From Streptomyces durmitorensis (lineage in GTDB: Bacteria > Actinomycetota > Actinomycetes > Streptomycetales > Streptomycetaceae): a stretch of DNA of 64,000 nucleotides. The notes below the pieces were generated by a model. The model was given only the letters and a program-made list of their open reading frames with translations. It did no database searches and had not been told where the DNA came from. The number at the start of each line of letters is the position of its first letter. Position 1 is the first letter of the stretch. The translations under genes were made by a program, and so were the position numbers. Where the stretch lies: contig NZ_CP097289.1 in the NCBI RefSeq assembly GCF_023498005.1, positions 744,001-808,000 of the forward strand, in the 5' to 3' direction. This document shows positions 28,726-37,207 of the stretch, in pieces.

Positions 28726-29681
28726 CGGACCGGCGACAGACCGGCGGCACGCAGCCGCCGCGCCACCAGCGCGACCGACTCGGCGGACAGCTGGATCTGC
28801 GGGAAGGCGGTGTCCCCGCACTCGATGATGCCGAGCAGCTGGAGCGCCGCCTTGAACGAGCCGAGCGCGGAGGAGCTGCGGCCCATGTCCGCCTCCGGGC
28901 CCACGTCGACCATGGCGAACAGGTCGACGAGCTGCTCCTGCTCCTTCGCGGCGAGCGCCCAGTCCCCGGCCCGCGCGGCCTCGTACAGCCGCACGTATCC
29001 GGCCGGGTCCACGTTGCCGATGCCCGGGACGACGCCGTCGACTCCGGCCAACAGGGCCGCGTCCACGGTCAGTTCGGACCCCGTGAGCACGCTGAACTGC
29101 GGGGCCGGGCCCTGGGTGCGGCCGTCGCGGCCGCCCAGTTCGACGATCAGACGGCGCAGTCCGCCCTCATCGCCGCTGCTGTCCTTGAGGCCGGCCAGCG
29201 TGCCGTCCTCGGCCAGGGCGCGCACCAGGCCGGGGGCGAGCTTGCTGTGGACGGCGACCGGAATGTCGTACGCGAACAGCGGGAGGTCCACGCTCGCGCG
29301 CAGGCGGCGGAAGTGCGCGGCGATCTCCTTCTCGTGGGTGCGGGTGTAGAAGGGCGCGGTCGCGACGAGGGCCTGCGCCCCCAGTGCGGCGGCGGCCCTG
29401 GCGTGCTCGACGACGCGTGCGGTGGTCGTGTCGATCACTCCGGCGAGGACCGGGACCCGGCCGTCGGCCGCGTTGACCACGGTCTCCAGGACGGTGGCCC
29501 GCTGCTCGTCGGTGAGGTAGGCGACCTCGCTGGTGGAACCGAGGGCGAAGAGGCCGTGCACTCCCCCGTCGACGAGGTGGTCGACGAGCCGGGCGAGGGA
29601 CGCGGTGTCGACCTCTCCGTGGGAGTCGAGCGGGGTGCAGACCGGCGGGACGACGCCGCGCAGGGGTGCGGACAGAGACAT
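28722..29681 (-). CDS. nanA: N-acetylneuraminate lyase / dihydrodipicolinate synthase family
   Basis: A 319-residue class I aldolase. The active-site loop reads GSTSEVAYL, a variant of the family GxTGE. The catalytic Tyr is in FAYDIPV and the Schiff-base Lys in LAGLKDSSGD near residue 165. Operon context with nanK, nanE and nanT makes cleavage of N-acetylneuraminate to ManNAc and pyruvate the likely reaction. GGAG lies 8 nt before the ATG. A run of eight G (29700-29707) sits in the leader. It is divergent from a GntR regulator gene, with a candidate operator between them. Confidence 0.88.
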   Translation of the reverse strand: MSLSAPLRGVVPPVCTPLDSHGEVDTASLARLVDHLVDGGVHGLFALGSTSEVAYLTDEQRATVLETVVNAADGRVPVLAGVIDTTTARVVEHARAAAALGAQALVATAPFYTRTHEKEIAAHFRRLRASVDLPLFAYDIPVAVHSKLAPGLVRALAEDGTLAGLKDSSGDEGGLRRLIVELGGRDGRTQGPAPQFSVLTGSELTVDAALLAGVDGVVPGIGNVDPAGYVRLYEAARAGDWALAAKEQEQLVDLFAMVDVGPEADMGRSSSALGSFKAALQLLGIIECGDTAFPQIQLSAESVALVARRLRAAGLSPVR

Positions 29682-29754
29682 GGGGAGGGCTCCAGCTCAG
29701 GGGGGGGTACATCGGCCCGCCGTCCGAGACGGTTGCGCTTGCAGTCGGGCGGGA

Positions 29755-29772
29755 CATGGGACGTAAGATGTC
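29755..29772 (+). promoter_or_regulatory. Candidate GntR/FadR operator, nanA-regulator intergenic region
   Basis: CATGGGACGTAAGATGTC matches, with 2 mismatches in 18, the element at 31396-31413 upstream of the second GntR gene. The core GACGTMAGATGTC is nearly palindromic (GAC...GTC ends). An overlapping GTCCTAC fits the FadR-type GT-N3-AC core. It lies between the divergent nanA and GntR genes. Confidence 0.6.
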
Positions 29773-29844
29773 CTACGTCTTGCCGTACCTTAAACAGATG
29801 CTCCCGCCACCGGTCAAGGGGCAATCGCACCTCAGGAGGATGCT

Positions 29845-30549
29845 GTGGCTCGCCCGACCACGGCCCAGGACACCGAGCGCCGACTGAAGGAGCTGATCCT
29901 GGAGCGCAGGCTGGCCCCCGGCGACGCGCTGCCCACGGAGGCCGAGCTGACAGAGCTCTTCGGGGTCGGCCGGGTGACGGTGCGTGAGGCGCTCAAGGCG
30001 CTCCAGGCCGTCAACGTCGTCGAGATCCGCCGGGGCTCCGGCACCTTCGTCGGCTCGCTCTCGCTGTCGCCGTTCGCCGAGGGCCTCGCGTTCCGGGCCG
30101 CCGTCCGTCACCGCCTGGGCGAGCCGGGGCTCTTCGAGTTGATGAAGGTGCGGGAGGCACTGGAGGCGGGCCTGGTCGGCGCGGTCACCGCGGGGATCCC
30201 CGCCGAGGATCTGGCGGTGCTGCGCGCCCTCGTGGGCGAGATGGAGACCGAGGCGGGCGACGGCCGGGTGGCGCGCTCCACCGACCGTGCCTTCCATCTC
30301 GCGCTCTACGCCTCGCTGGACAGCCACCTGCTCAGCGAGGTGCTCGACGCGTTCTGGGCGGCCATGGACCGCGTGCGCGAGGATCTCGACGACGGCCATC
30401 AGGACCCCGTCGTCACCTGCGCGCAGCACCGCGAGATCGTCGACGCGGTCGCGGCGGGGGACGGCGACCGCGCGGTGCGCGCCATGCGGACCCACTTCGA
30501 CGGCATCCGCACGCGCCTGGAACCGCCCGCGGACCGGTCCACGGAGTGA
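29845..30549 (+). CDS. FadR-type GntR regulator, probable nan repressor
   Basis: A 234-residue GntR protein: N-terminal winged HTH (LAPGDALPTEAELTELFGVGRVTVREAL) and an all-helical FCD effector domain from residue 80, including FELMKVREALEAGLV and metal-ligand candidates (Asp/His in DRAFHLALY and the late HREIVDAV). It is divergent from nanA across 163 bp containing the shared operator. The GTG start has AGGAGG 5 nt upstream. The effector is probably a sialic-acid pathway sugar, by context. Confidence 0.88.
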   Translation: MARPTTAQDTERRLKELILERRLAPGDALPTEAELTELFGVGRVTVREALKALQAVNVVEIRRGSGTFVGSLSLSPFAEGLAFRAAVRHRLGEPGLFELMKVREALEAGLVGAVTAGIPAEDLAVLRALVGEMETEAGDGRVARSTDRAFHLALYASLDSHLLSEVLDAFWAAMDRVREDLDDGHQDPVVTCAQHREIVDAVAAGDGDRAVRAMRTHFDGIRTRLEPPADRSTE

Positions 30550-30590
30550 CCGGGACCCCGGCGGGGCCATCGGGAGGACGTACAACCAGG

Positions 30591-31328
30591 TCAGGCTTGC
30601 GCGGCGTCCCGGGCGCGGGCCTCGGCGATGCGGCGCCGCACCGGCGCGTAGTGCTCGCCCAGCGACTTCATGAAGGCGGGGACGTCACCGGCCCGCGCGG
30701 CGTCCACGATGCTCTGATGCGCGGCGACGGTCTCGGTCTCGTCGGCGTGCGTGAATCCGTCCAGATGCGGCGCGACGATCGCGAACACGTCCCAGAAGGC
30801 CATCGAGAGCTGCTCGACGAGTTCATTGCCGAGCGGTTCCACGAGCAGCGCGTGAAACGCCCGGTCCGCCTCCACGAAGCCGCGCGCTTCCCCCTCCCCC
30901 GCGCCCTGTTCCCGCATGTCGGCCACGAGGCTTTCCAGCGAGTCGAGTTGACCGGGGCCGAGCTGCGTGACGATCCGGTCGGCCATCCCGCGCTCGACGA
31001 GTTCGCGTACGTCGACGAGGTCGGCGAGGACCTGGAAGTCGTCGCCCGGCGAGAGCAGCCCGCGGAAGGTCAGGCTCTCGACCAGGGCCGAGAGGCTCAG
31101 CCTGCCGACGTAGGTGCCGTGGCCGTGGCGGACCTCGACGATGTCCAGAGCGTTGAGGATCTTGACGGCCTCGCGCACGCTGGAGCGGCTCGCGCCCAAC
31201 GCCTCGCACAAGGCGGGCTCGGTGGGCAGCGGGTCCCCGGGGCGCAGCCGCTTCTGAAGGATGTAGCGCTTGATGCCCTCGACGACCTCCTGCCGGAGCA
31301 ACTGCCGGCCGGGCTTCGCACCGGACAT
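30591..31328 (-). CDS. FadR-type GntR regulator, paralogue of the divergent nan regulator
   Basis: A 245-residue GntR protein with HTH LRPGDPLPTEPALCEALGASRSSVREAVK and an FCD domain (VLADLVDVRELVERGMADR, ADRAFHALL, HQSIVDAAR). Residue patterns closely follow those of the regulator at 29845-30549, so the two look like a duplicated pair. It is convergent with that gene. ATG 31328 is chosen because GGGGAG lies 7 nt upstream. An in-frame extension to 31463 is not supported. Its upstream region carries the same 18-bp element as the nan promoter region. Confidence 0.88.
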   Translation of the reverse strand: MSGAKPGRQLLRQEVVEGIKRYILQKRLRPGDPLPTEPALCEALGASRSSVREAVKILNALDIVEVRHGHGTYVGRLSLSALVESLTFRGLLSPGDDFQVLADLVDVRELVERGMADRIVTQLGPGQLDSLESLVADMREQGAGEGEARGFVEADRAFHALLVEPLGNELVEQLSMAFWDVFAIVAPHLDGFTHADETETVAAHQSIVDAARAGDVPAFMKSLGEHYAPVRRRIAEARARDAAQA

Positions 31329-31395
31329 GGGTGAACTCCCCACCTCTTGACCCCTTTCGCTTGCCGAGCTGCGTTCACACGCTACCAAGGCATCA

Positions 31396-31413
31396 GACAT
31401 CTGACGTCTCATG
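31396..31413 (-). promoter_or_regulatory. Candidate GntR/FadR operator upstream of second regulator
   Basis: On the minus strand this reads CATGAGACGTCAGATGTC, 16 of 18 identical to 29755-29772 and at a similar distance (68-85 nt) from the start codon. The perfect inverted repeat TCAGA-CA-TCTGA (31393-31404) overlaps it. The rest of the 406-bp gap 31329-31734 shows nothing recognisable. Confidence 0.6.
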
Positions 31414-31734
31414 CCAGAAGGGGCGAATCTCGGCGGAGCCGCTTCGGGGAACGGGGACGTCAATCACGAACCCGTCAACGAAGCCCAGGCCGGTTCCACT
31501 ATGCTTCCTGGCACCACCGCCTGCGCCGAGATGCGATCCGGTGCTACGCGCTCCATCAACGGAGAGATTCGCCGGGGTCGACGCGGTTTCGCGGGGCTGC
31601 CGGCCGTCGTACGCACGGTCCCCGGACTCCGCGACCCGAGTGTCCTTGTCAGCCGAAATCGGACCACGGTGTGTGGGCCGTGCCCCGGTGGCAAGATGTA
31701 CAAGTGAGACAACGCCGATCGGAGTGTCATCGAT

Positions 31735-32232
31735 ATGGGTCTGAGTCCCGAACCCGATCGCAGGTCCCGGGATGCGGCTCATGCGGGTTCCGAGTTCATC
31801 GAACTGCTCGAGGTCATGTGGGAGCAGGGGCGTGAGGCCGTTCCGACGGGACCTGTGTCTCCGTCCCAGTTGCGCGTGCTGTACGCACTGGACCGCGAGG
31901 ACGGCATCAATCTGCGGATGCTCGCCGAAGCCCTGGGGTCCGCTCCCCCGTCAGTGAGCCGCCTGTGCGACCGGCTGCAGGCCACGGGGCTTATCGAACG
32001 CACGCCGAGCCCGGTCAGCCGACGCGAGCTGGAGCTTCGGCTGACCAGCCACGGCAGGGCGTACCTCGCCGACCTGCGAAAGCGGCGGGAGAGCATCCTG
32101 ATGTCCACCATCGACGCCATGCCGCCCAAGGCCCGGCGTGCGCTGCTCGAGGGGCTCAGGGGCTTTCGTGACGTCGCGACCGCTTCGGAGCAGGACGACG
32201 GCGGAGCCAGAACCTGGCGCTCGGTCGGTTAG
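31735..32232 (+). CDS. MarR-family transcriptional regulator
   Basis: A 165-residue MarR protein: dimerisation helix SEFIELLEVMWEQGREAV, winged HTH (INLRMLAEALGSAPPSVSRLCDRLQATGL) and wing RTPSPVSRRELELRLTSHG. The wing Arg and beta-hairpin match the family. GGAG lies 10 nt upstream of the ATG. It ends 14 nt from the convergent phosphatase gene. No target can be read from the sequence. Its position at the border of a stress-signalling island suggests a related role. Confidence 0.88.
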   Translation: MGLSPEPDRRSRDAAHAGSEFIELLEVMWEQGREAVPTGPVSPSQLRVLYALDREDGINLRMLAEALGSAPPSVSRLCDRLQATGLIERTPSPVSRRELELRLTSHGRAYLADLRKRRESILMSTIDAMPPKARRALLEGLRGFRDVATASEQDDGGARTWRSVG

Positions 32233-32246
32233 ACCGGCCCGCTCCT

Positions 32247-33410
32247 CTACCGTCCGAACCAGTCGAGGCAGACCACGAGGGCATCGTCGTCCAGGGGCAA
32301 CGAGCCTCGGTAGTCTCCGAGATCGCGCAGCACGGCCTGCGGCACCTGTGACGCCGGCAGCAGGCGATGCGCGGACAGGGACCGCGCGAGCGCCCGCTCC
32401 CCGTACAACTCCCCTGCCGCCGATACGCCGTTGTAGACGCCGTCGCTGCCCACCAGAATGCGGTCACCCGGTTCGAGCCGCAGACGCTCCGCGACGTAGG
32501 CCGTCTCCTCGAACATGCCCAGGGGCAGTTGCGCGTCGAAGCCGACGGACTCGACCACCCGCCCTCGGAGCCGCCACATGCGGGGGGATCCGGCATCGAC
32601 GGCCTCCACCTCGCCGGTGGCGAGATCGAAGCGCAGCAGCAGGACGGAGGCGTGCAGCGCGCCCCGGTACTGGGCGTAGACGGCCTGGTCGGCGAGGCTG
32701 GCCTGGCCGGGGAGGTCGAGCCCGGCGCGGCGGGCGTTGCGCAGCGCGTTCACCACGAGGTTGGTGAGCAGCGCCGCCTCCATCCCCTCGCCCATTCCGT
32801 TGGTCACGGTGAGCGTGAGGTGGTGCGCCGAGACCGTCCAGTCGAAGTTGTCGCCGAAGATCGCGTACGCGGGCTCCAGGTGGGCGCCCAAGGAGAATTC
32901 GGGACGGGACACCGAGCGCCCGGGCAGCAGCTGCCACTGCATCTCGGCGGCGAGCGTGAGGCGGGCGGCCCTGCGCGCGAGGAGGTACAGATCCGTGTCG
33001 CGTTCGGCGACCAGGATCTCGTGGCCGAGGGCCTCGCAGACGCGCTGCATCTCCGGCAGGTGGGCCGGGTCGAAGCGCTCGTCGGGAACGATGACGGTGA
33101 GGACGCCCATCCGGTCTCCCCGGACGGTCACCGGCAGATGCACGGTCGTCGCGCCCTCCACTGCCTTCGGTTCGACGCGGGGTTCCTGGGCGCCGAAGGC
33201 CCTGCCCTGCGGACTGCCCTGGATGGACACCGACTCGGTGGTGTACGGCACGTCCTCCACCACCTGAAGAGTGGTCAACCCGTAGTCGGCGAGGCGCAGT
33301 TCCGCCCTCTCGACCCCGTACTGCTCCCGCAGGGCCGCGGTCACGGCATCGAGCAACAAATGGGGAGCCGCACTGCGCAGTGCCCGCTCGACGGCAGCGA
33401 ATCTGTCCAC
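32247..33410 (-). CDS. GAF-SpoIIE-type PP2C phosphatase with an altered metal-ligand motif
   Basis: A 387-residue protein with an N-terminal GAF-like sensor (residues 1-150) and a C-terminal SpoIIE/PP2C domain. The DGVYNG and LDDDALVV motifs keep their Asp residues, and GGDFYD appears as FGDNFD. However, the DVxGKG metal-ligand motif is NGMGEG, so one expected Asp is Asn. Activity may therefore be reduced or lost. GTG 33410 (AGGA upstream) is preferred over TTG 33485, which has no good ribosome site. It is divergent from the SigF-type gene, a usual partner-switching context. Confidence 0.8.
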   Translation of the reverse strand: MDRFAAVERALRSAAPHLLLDAVTAALREQYGVERAELRLADYGLTTLQVVEDVPYTTESVSIQGSPQGRAFGAQEPRVEPKAVEGATTVHLPVTVRGDRMGVLTVIVPDERFDPAHLPEMQRVCEALGHEILVAERDTDLYLLARRAARLTLAAEMQWQLLPGRSVSRPEFSLGAHLEPAYAIFGDNFDWTVSAHHLTLTVTNGMGEGMEAALLTNLVVNALRNARRAGLDLPGQASLADQAVYAQYRGALHASVLLLRFDLATGEVEAVDAGSPRMWRLRGRVVESVGFDAQLPLGMFEETAYVAERLRLEPGDRILVGSDGVYNGVSAAGELYGERALARSLSAHRLLPASQVPQAVLRDLGDYRGSLPLDDDALVVCLDWFGR

Positions 33411-33587
33411 GTGATCCTGCTTCTCGTTAACGAATGCCTGGCTGATCCCGGGCAACCTCCCACATCGTACGATGCATGGAGACAACTATTTCCCCACAGC
33501 AAGAAAAATTGGGTCAACGCACATGCCTCCCGCGCGGCGGGGCAGGGGCCGTACGAGGATGTCGAACCCACCAGGGGAGGTAGGGAT

Positions 33588-34427
33588 ATGTCGCTGATCT
33601 CTGAACACGCTGTCGAGGGCGCGCTGCCTTGGATCGAGGACACGGACAAGGTGGCCCCGCAGGATGCGCGAGCGCTGTCGAAGCTGTTCTTCGACCGGCT
33701 GCAGACCTTGGAAGAGGGCACGCACGAATACCAATACGCACGCAACACCCTTATCGAGATGAACCTGACCCTCGTGCAGTTCGCGGCCCGCCGGTTCCGC
33801 AACCGGGGCAACGGCGACATGGAAGAGATCATCCAGGTCGGCACCATCGGCCTCATCAAGGCCATCGACCGCTTCGACCTCAGCCGCGAGGTCGAGTTCG
33901 CCACCTTCGCCGTCCCTTACATCCTCGGCGAGATCAAGCGGTTCTTCCGGGACACCACCTGGGCCGTGCATGTGCCGCGCCGGCTCCAGGAGTTGCGCGT
34001 GGAACTCGCCAAGGCGAAGGAAGAGCTCTCCACGCGTCTCGACCATGATCCGACGGTCAAGGAGCTCGCTGAGCACCTGGACATCACCGAGGACGAAGTC
34101 ATGGACGGCATCGTCGCGTCGAACGGTTACACCGCAGGCTCCCTGGAGGCGCCCACCGACGGCGGCGAGAGCGCGGCCGCGCCGACGCGGACCTTGGCCG
34201 ACGTGATCGGCGGCCCGGACCCCGCCATGGAGACGGTGGAGGACCTGCACACCCTTGCGCCGCTCCTCGACGAACTCGACGAGCGGGAGCGCCGCATCCT
34301 CGAAATGCGCTTCGGCCAGGAGATGACGCAGTCGCAGATCGGCGCCGAACTCGGCTTCTCCCAGATGCACATCTCCCGCCTCCTCACCGGCACCCTCACC
34401 AAGCTCCGCGCCGGAATGCTGGCCTGA
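33588..34427 (+). CDS. SigB/SigF/SigG-family RNA polymerase sigma factor
   Basis: A 279-residue group 3 sigma factor. Region 2 includes NLTLVQFAARRF, the core-binding segment EEIIQVGTIGLIKAIDRFDLS and EFATFAVPYILGEIKRFFRD. Region 3 is HDPTVKELAEHLDITEDEV. Region 4 is LDERERRILEMRFGQEMTQSQIGAELGFSQMHISRLL, for recognition of the -35 element. GGGAGGTAGGG lies just before the ATG. This family is controlled by RsbW-type anti-sigma kinases, and one is encoded 5.5 kb away. Members direct osmotic, oxidative or developmental responses in Streptomyces. Confidence 0.92.
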   Translation: MSLISEHAVEGALPWIEDTDKVAPQDARALSKLFFDRLQTLEEGTHEYQYARNTLIEMNLTLVQFAARRFRNRGNGDMEEIIQVGTIGLIKAIDRFDLSREVEFATFAVPYILGEIKRFFRDTTWAVHVPRRLQELRVELAKAKEELSTRLDHDPTVKELAEHLDITEDEVMDGIVASNGYTAGSLEAPTDGGESAAAPTRTLADVIGGPDPAMETVEDLHTLAPLLDELDERERRILEMRFGQEMTQSQIGAELGFSQMHISRLLTGTLTKLRAGMLA

Positions 34428-34473
34428 CACCGATATCCGCACCACCCACCCTCACCGCCCCGAGGCCGACACC

Positions 34474-34596
34474 ATGAAGCTCATCGAGCGCGGACACCCG
34501 AAGGACAACCCCGTCCAGGCGGATGGCCGCGCTCGCTGGACTCTCGCGATCGTGGACGGCGCCGGCACCAACGGGCCTCGTCCCACCGCTGGTTGA
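34474..34596 (+). CDS. Possible tiny gene, 40 residues
   Basis: An ATG with GAGG 9 nt upstream opens a 40-residue frame (starting MKLIERGHPKDNPVQADG, ending in a Pro/Gly-rich tail). It starts 46 nt after the sigma factor stop in the same direction. I do not recognise the peptide and it could be chance. The rest of the 354-bp gap 34428-34781 holds nothing else I can support. Confidence 0.25.
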   Translation: MKLIERGHPKDNPVQADGRARWTLAIVDGAGTNGPRPTAG

Positions 34597-34781
34597 TCAG
34601 GGGACTCACTCACGGGCCTGCGCCGAGGGAGGCCGTCGGTCGGCCGCACCCCAATGCGGCCGACCGACGAAGCCAAGCGTCCGAGGCCGTTCCGACGCTT
34701 CGCACCCCGCGTCACGTGTGCCCCATCCGTTCCTCGGCATGCACCCTCCATCGGGTGAACGTCGCCCGACCAGCGGCGACG

Positions 34782-35108
<327 letters not shown>

Positions 35109-35413
35109 GTGCTGCCCCTTCCTCATCTTCCTCATCAGCGGGTTCGAGCGCGGCGATTCGTGTCTCCATGATTCTTCGTGGCCGAGCGGTCCGCACGTCG
35201 AAGGCCCTTTACCGCACCTGCTCCGACCGCGCCGTGCGCATGCGCACACCTGGCGGTTGTTTCTTCTCCGAGTCGAGGGGCAGGCGGAGTTCGTGCTTCG
35301 GACCGGAGGCGCATTCGCGGGGAGCGGTGTGCCCACTCCCGCCGGATGTCCGGCTCCGGGTCATCCCGTTTCTCGCGGTCACTTACTGGCCCACCGTTGA
35401 GGAGCGATTCCAG

Positions 35414-36259
35414 TTGCTTACCGATCTCCATGCACCCCAGTCCCGTCGTCGCACGTCGACCCGGCACCTGCACGACGACGCCCCCGACACCAAGGCGGCC
35501 GCCGCCCACCTGGCCACGCTCAAAGGCGGACCCGAGTACGACCTGCTGTGCGAGGAGATCGTGACGGCATGGCTGCCGATGGCGCACCGGCTGGCCAGCC
35601 GGTTCCGCAACAAGGGCGAGACCCTCGAAGACCTGCGTCAGGTCGCCGCGATGGGCCTGATCAAGGCGGTCAACCGGTACGAGCCCGAGCGCGGGGCCTT
35701 TGAGAGCTATGCCGTGCCCACCATCACCGGAGAGCTGCGCAGGCACTTCCGCGACCGCATGTGGGACGTACGCGTGCCCCGGCGCGTCCAGGAGCTGCGC
35801 AACAAGGTCCGGGTCGCACGCCGCGAGCTCATGGACCAGCCGGGAGGCGACGCCGAGCCCGGCATCGCGGCCATCGCCGAGCGGGCGCAGCTGACCGAGG
35901 ACGAGGTCCGCGACGGGATGGAGGCGATGACGAGCTACAGCGCCCTGTCCCTGGACGCCGAGATGTCGTCCGCCGACCCCGACGGGTTCAGCCTGGCCGA
36001 CACCCTCGGGGCGCCCGACCCGGCGTACGACTGCATCACCGACCGCGAGGCCGCCAAGGCCGGTCTGCGGCGGCTGCCGGAGCGTGAACGGACCATCTTG
36101 TACCTGCGCTTCTTCGAGGACATGACACAGAGCAAGATCGCGGAAGAGCTCGGCATCTCCCAGATGCACGTCTCACGCCTCATCACCACCAGCTGCGCCC
36201 GTGTCCGTTCGGAGGCCACCCGCTCAGACGGCGGCGCCGGGCACGCCCAGGCGGCGTGA
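35414..36259 (+). CDS. Second SigB/SigF-family sigma factor
   Basis: A protein of about 281 residues and the same group 3 architecture: WLPMAHRLASRFRNKGETLEDLRQVAAMGLIKAV (region 2), YAVPTITGELRRHFRD, then region 4 LPERERTILYLRFFEDMTQSKIAEELGISQMHVSRLI. The frame is open upstream to ATG 35168, but that part is not family-like. TTG 35414 with GAGGAG 9 nt upstream fits the family N-terminus. The start remains uncertain. It is a paralogue of the sigma factor at 33588 with clear divergence, so it is probably functionally distinct. Confidence 0.88.
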   Translation: MLTDLHAPQSRRRTSTRHLHDDAPDTKAAAAHLATLKGGPEYDLLCEEIVTAWLPMAHRLASRFRNKGETLEDLRQVAAMGLIKAVNRYEPERGAFESYAVPTITGELRRHFRDRMWDVRVPRRVQELRNKVRVARRELMDQPGGDAEPGIAAIAERAQLTEDEVRDGMEAMTSYSALSLDAEMSSADPDGFSLADTLGAPDPAYDCITDREAAKAGLRRLPERERTILYLRFFEDMTQSKIAEELGISQMHVSRLITTSCARVRSEATRSDGGAGHAQAA

Positions 36260-36379
36260 CGGCGGACCGCGTGCGGGTGCGCGCCGTGCTCGGCGATTGA
36301 GCCGCCCCTGGGGCGCCAGGGCCGCCCCAGGGGCTCGGAGCACGCCGGCCGCGGGCTCCGATACGGATGCCGATGCCCG

Positions 36380-36403
36380 TCCGGATATCCGGATATCCGG
36401 ATA
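36380..36403. repeat. Three 8-bp tandem units TCCGGATA
   Basis: Three perfect copies of TCCGGATA in tandem create overlapping TCCGGA and GGATATCC palindromes. They lie directly upstream of a truncated DUF6191-like reading frame. Confidence 0.9.
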
Positions 36404-36589
36404 CTGGAGCCATGGGGTTTCGAGCAGCTCCACGCGAGCTTCTCGCCGGGGAAGCAGAACGAGCTCAAGGAGCGGCAGTCGGCACCGGTGATGCCGGACG
36501 ACCAGGACGACGGGGCACCCCCGCACCGGACGACGGTGAACCTCGACGAGGGGGTCGCAGTCGTCCGCATGCCCCGGTCCGATCAGTGA
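36404..36589 (+). pseudogene. DUF6191-like gene remnant lacking its N-terminus
   Basis: The frame ending at TGA 36587-36589 encodes WGFEQLHASFSPGKQNELKE, then a DDQDDGAPPHRTTVNLDEG segment and VAVVRMPRSDQ. This matches my memory of the C-terminal half of Streptomyces DUF6191 proteins. No start codon or N-terminal (often membrane) segment is found in this frame, and just upstream lies the TCCGGATA repeat. The ATG at 36412 is in another frame. I read this as a decayed gene. The 480-bp gap 36260-36742 holds nothing else. Confidence 0.55.
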
Positions 36590-36742
36590 CAGGTCCGGGC
36601 CCACCACTCCTTACCGCCGAGTAGTATCGCGTGCCACCCTGCCTCGTACCGCCGAGCCGCGAGGAGACCTCGTGTCTGCGCATTCCCCTCGTCCGCCTCT
36701 CCCTTCGTCCGCCCGCCTCCACCCCGGCCAAGGAGCACCGCG

Positions 36743-37207
36743 ATGACCCGGATCCAAGTCGGCTCCCTCGTCGAGGACTTCACGCTGCCCGACGAGACGG
36801 GCACGCCCACGTCCCTCTCGTCGCTCCTTGCCGAAGGACCGGTGGTGGTCTTCTTCTACCCGACGGCGATGACACCCGGCTGCACCGCCGAGGCGTGCCA
36901 CTTCCGGGACCTTGCCGCGGAGTTCGCCGCGGTGGGTGCCAGGCCGGTGGGGATCAGTTCGGACGACGTCGCGCGCCAGCGCGAGTTCGCGGGGCTGCAC
37001 ACGCTCGGGTTCCCGCTCCTGTCCGACCCGGAGGGCGTGGTGCGCGGGCAGTTCGGCGTGACACGCGGCTTCGGCCCCCTGCCGACCAAACGGGTCACCT
37101 ACGTCATAGGGCCCGACCGGCGCGTTCTCGAAGTGGTGCGCAGCGAGTTCCGGATGAGCGCCCACGCGGACCGGGCCCTGGCGGCTCTGCGGTCCGCCGT
37201 CGGCTAG
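36743..37207 (+). CDS. Peroxiredoxin (Bcp/AhpE type)
   Basis: A 154-residue thiol peroxidase. The peroxidatic Cys is in FFYPTAMTPGCTAEACHFRD at residue 47, and the second Cys five residues on (TAEAC) fits the Bcp-type atypical 2-Cys or 1-Cys reaction. VGISSDDVARQREF and PLLSDPEGVVRGQFGV are usual Bcp segments. It would reduce peroxides in the cytoplasm. GGAG lies 7 nt before the ATG. Its stop codon overlaps the stop of the convergent RsbV-type gene (CTAG). Confidence 0.9.
   Translation: MTRIQVGSLVEDFTLPDETGTPTSLSSLLAEGPVVVFFYPTAMTPGCTAEACHFRDLAAEFAAVGARPVGISSDDVARQREFAGLHTLGFPLLSDPEGVVRGQFGVTRGFGPLPTKRVTYVIGPDRRVLEVVRSEFRMSAHADRALAALRSAVG

Noticed and set aside
33410..33485. TTG start extending the GAF-SpoIIE phosphatase
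   Set aside because: No usable ribosome site precedes the TTG, and the extra 25 residues do not resemble the family. GTG 33410 has AGGA upstream.
34452..34751. Leftward 99-codon frame in the gap after the SigF-type gene
   Set aside because: No ribosome site, Arg/Gly/Pro-rich shadow composition, and no family resemblance.
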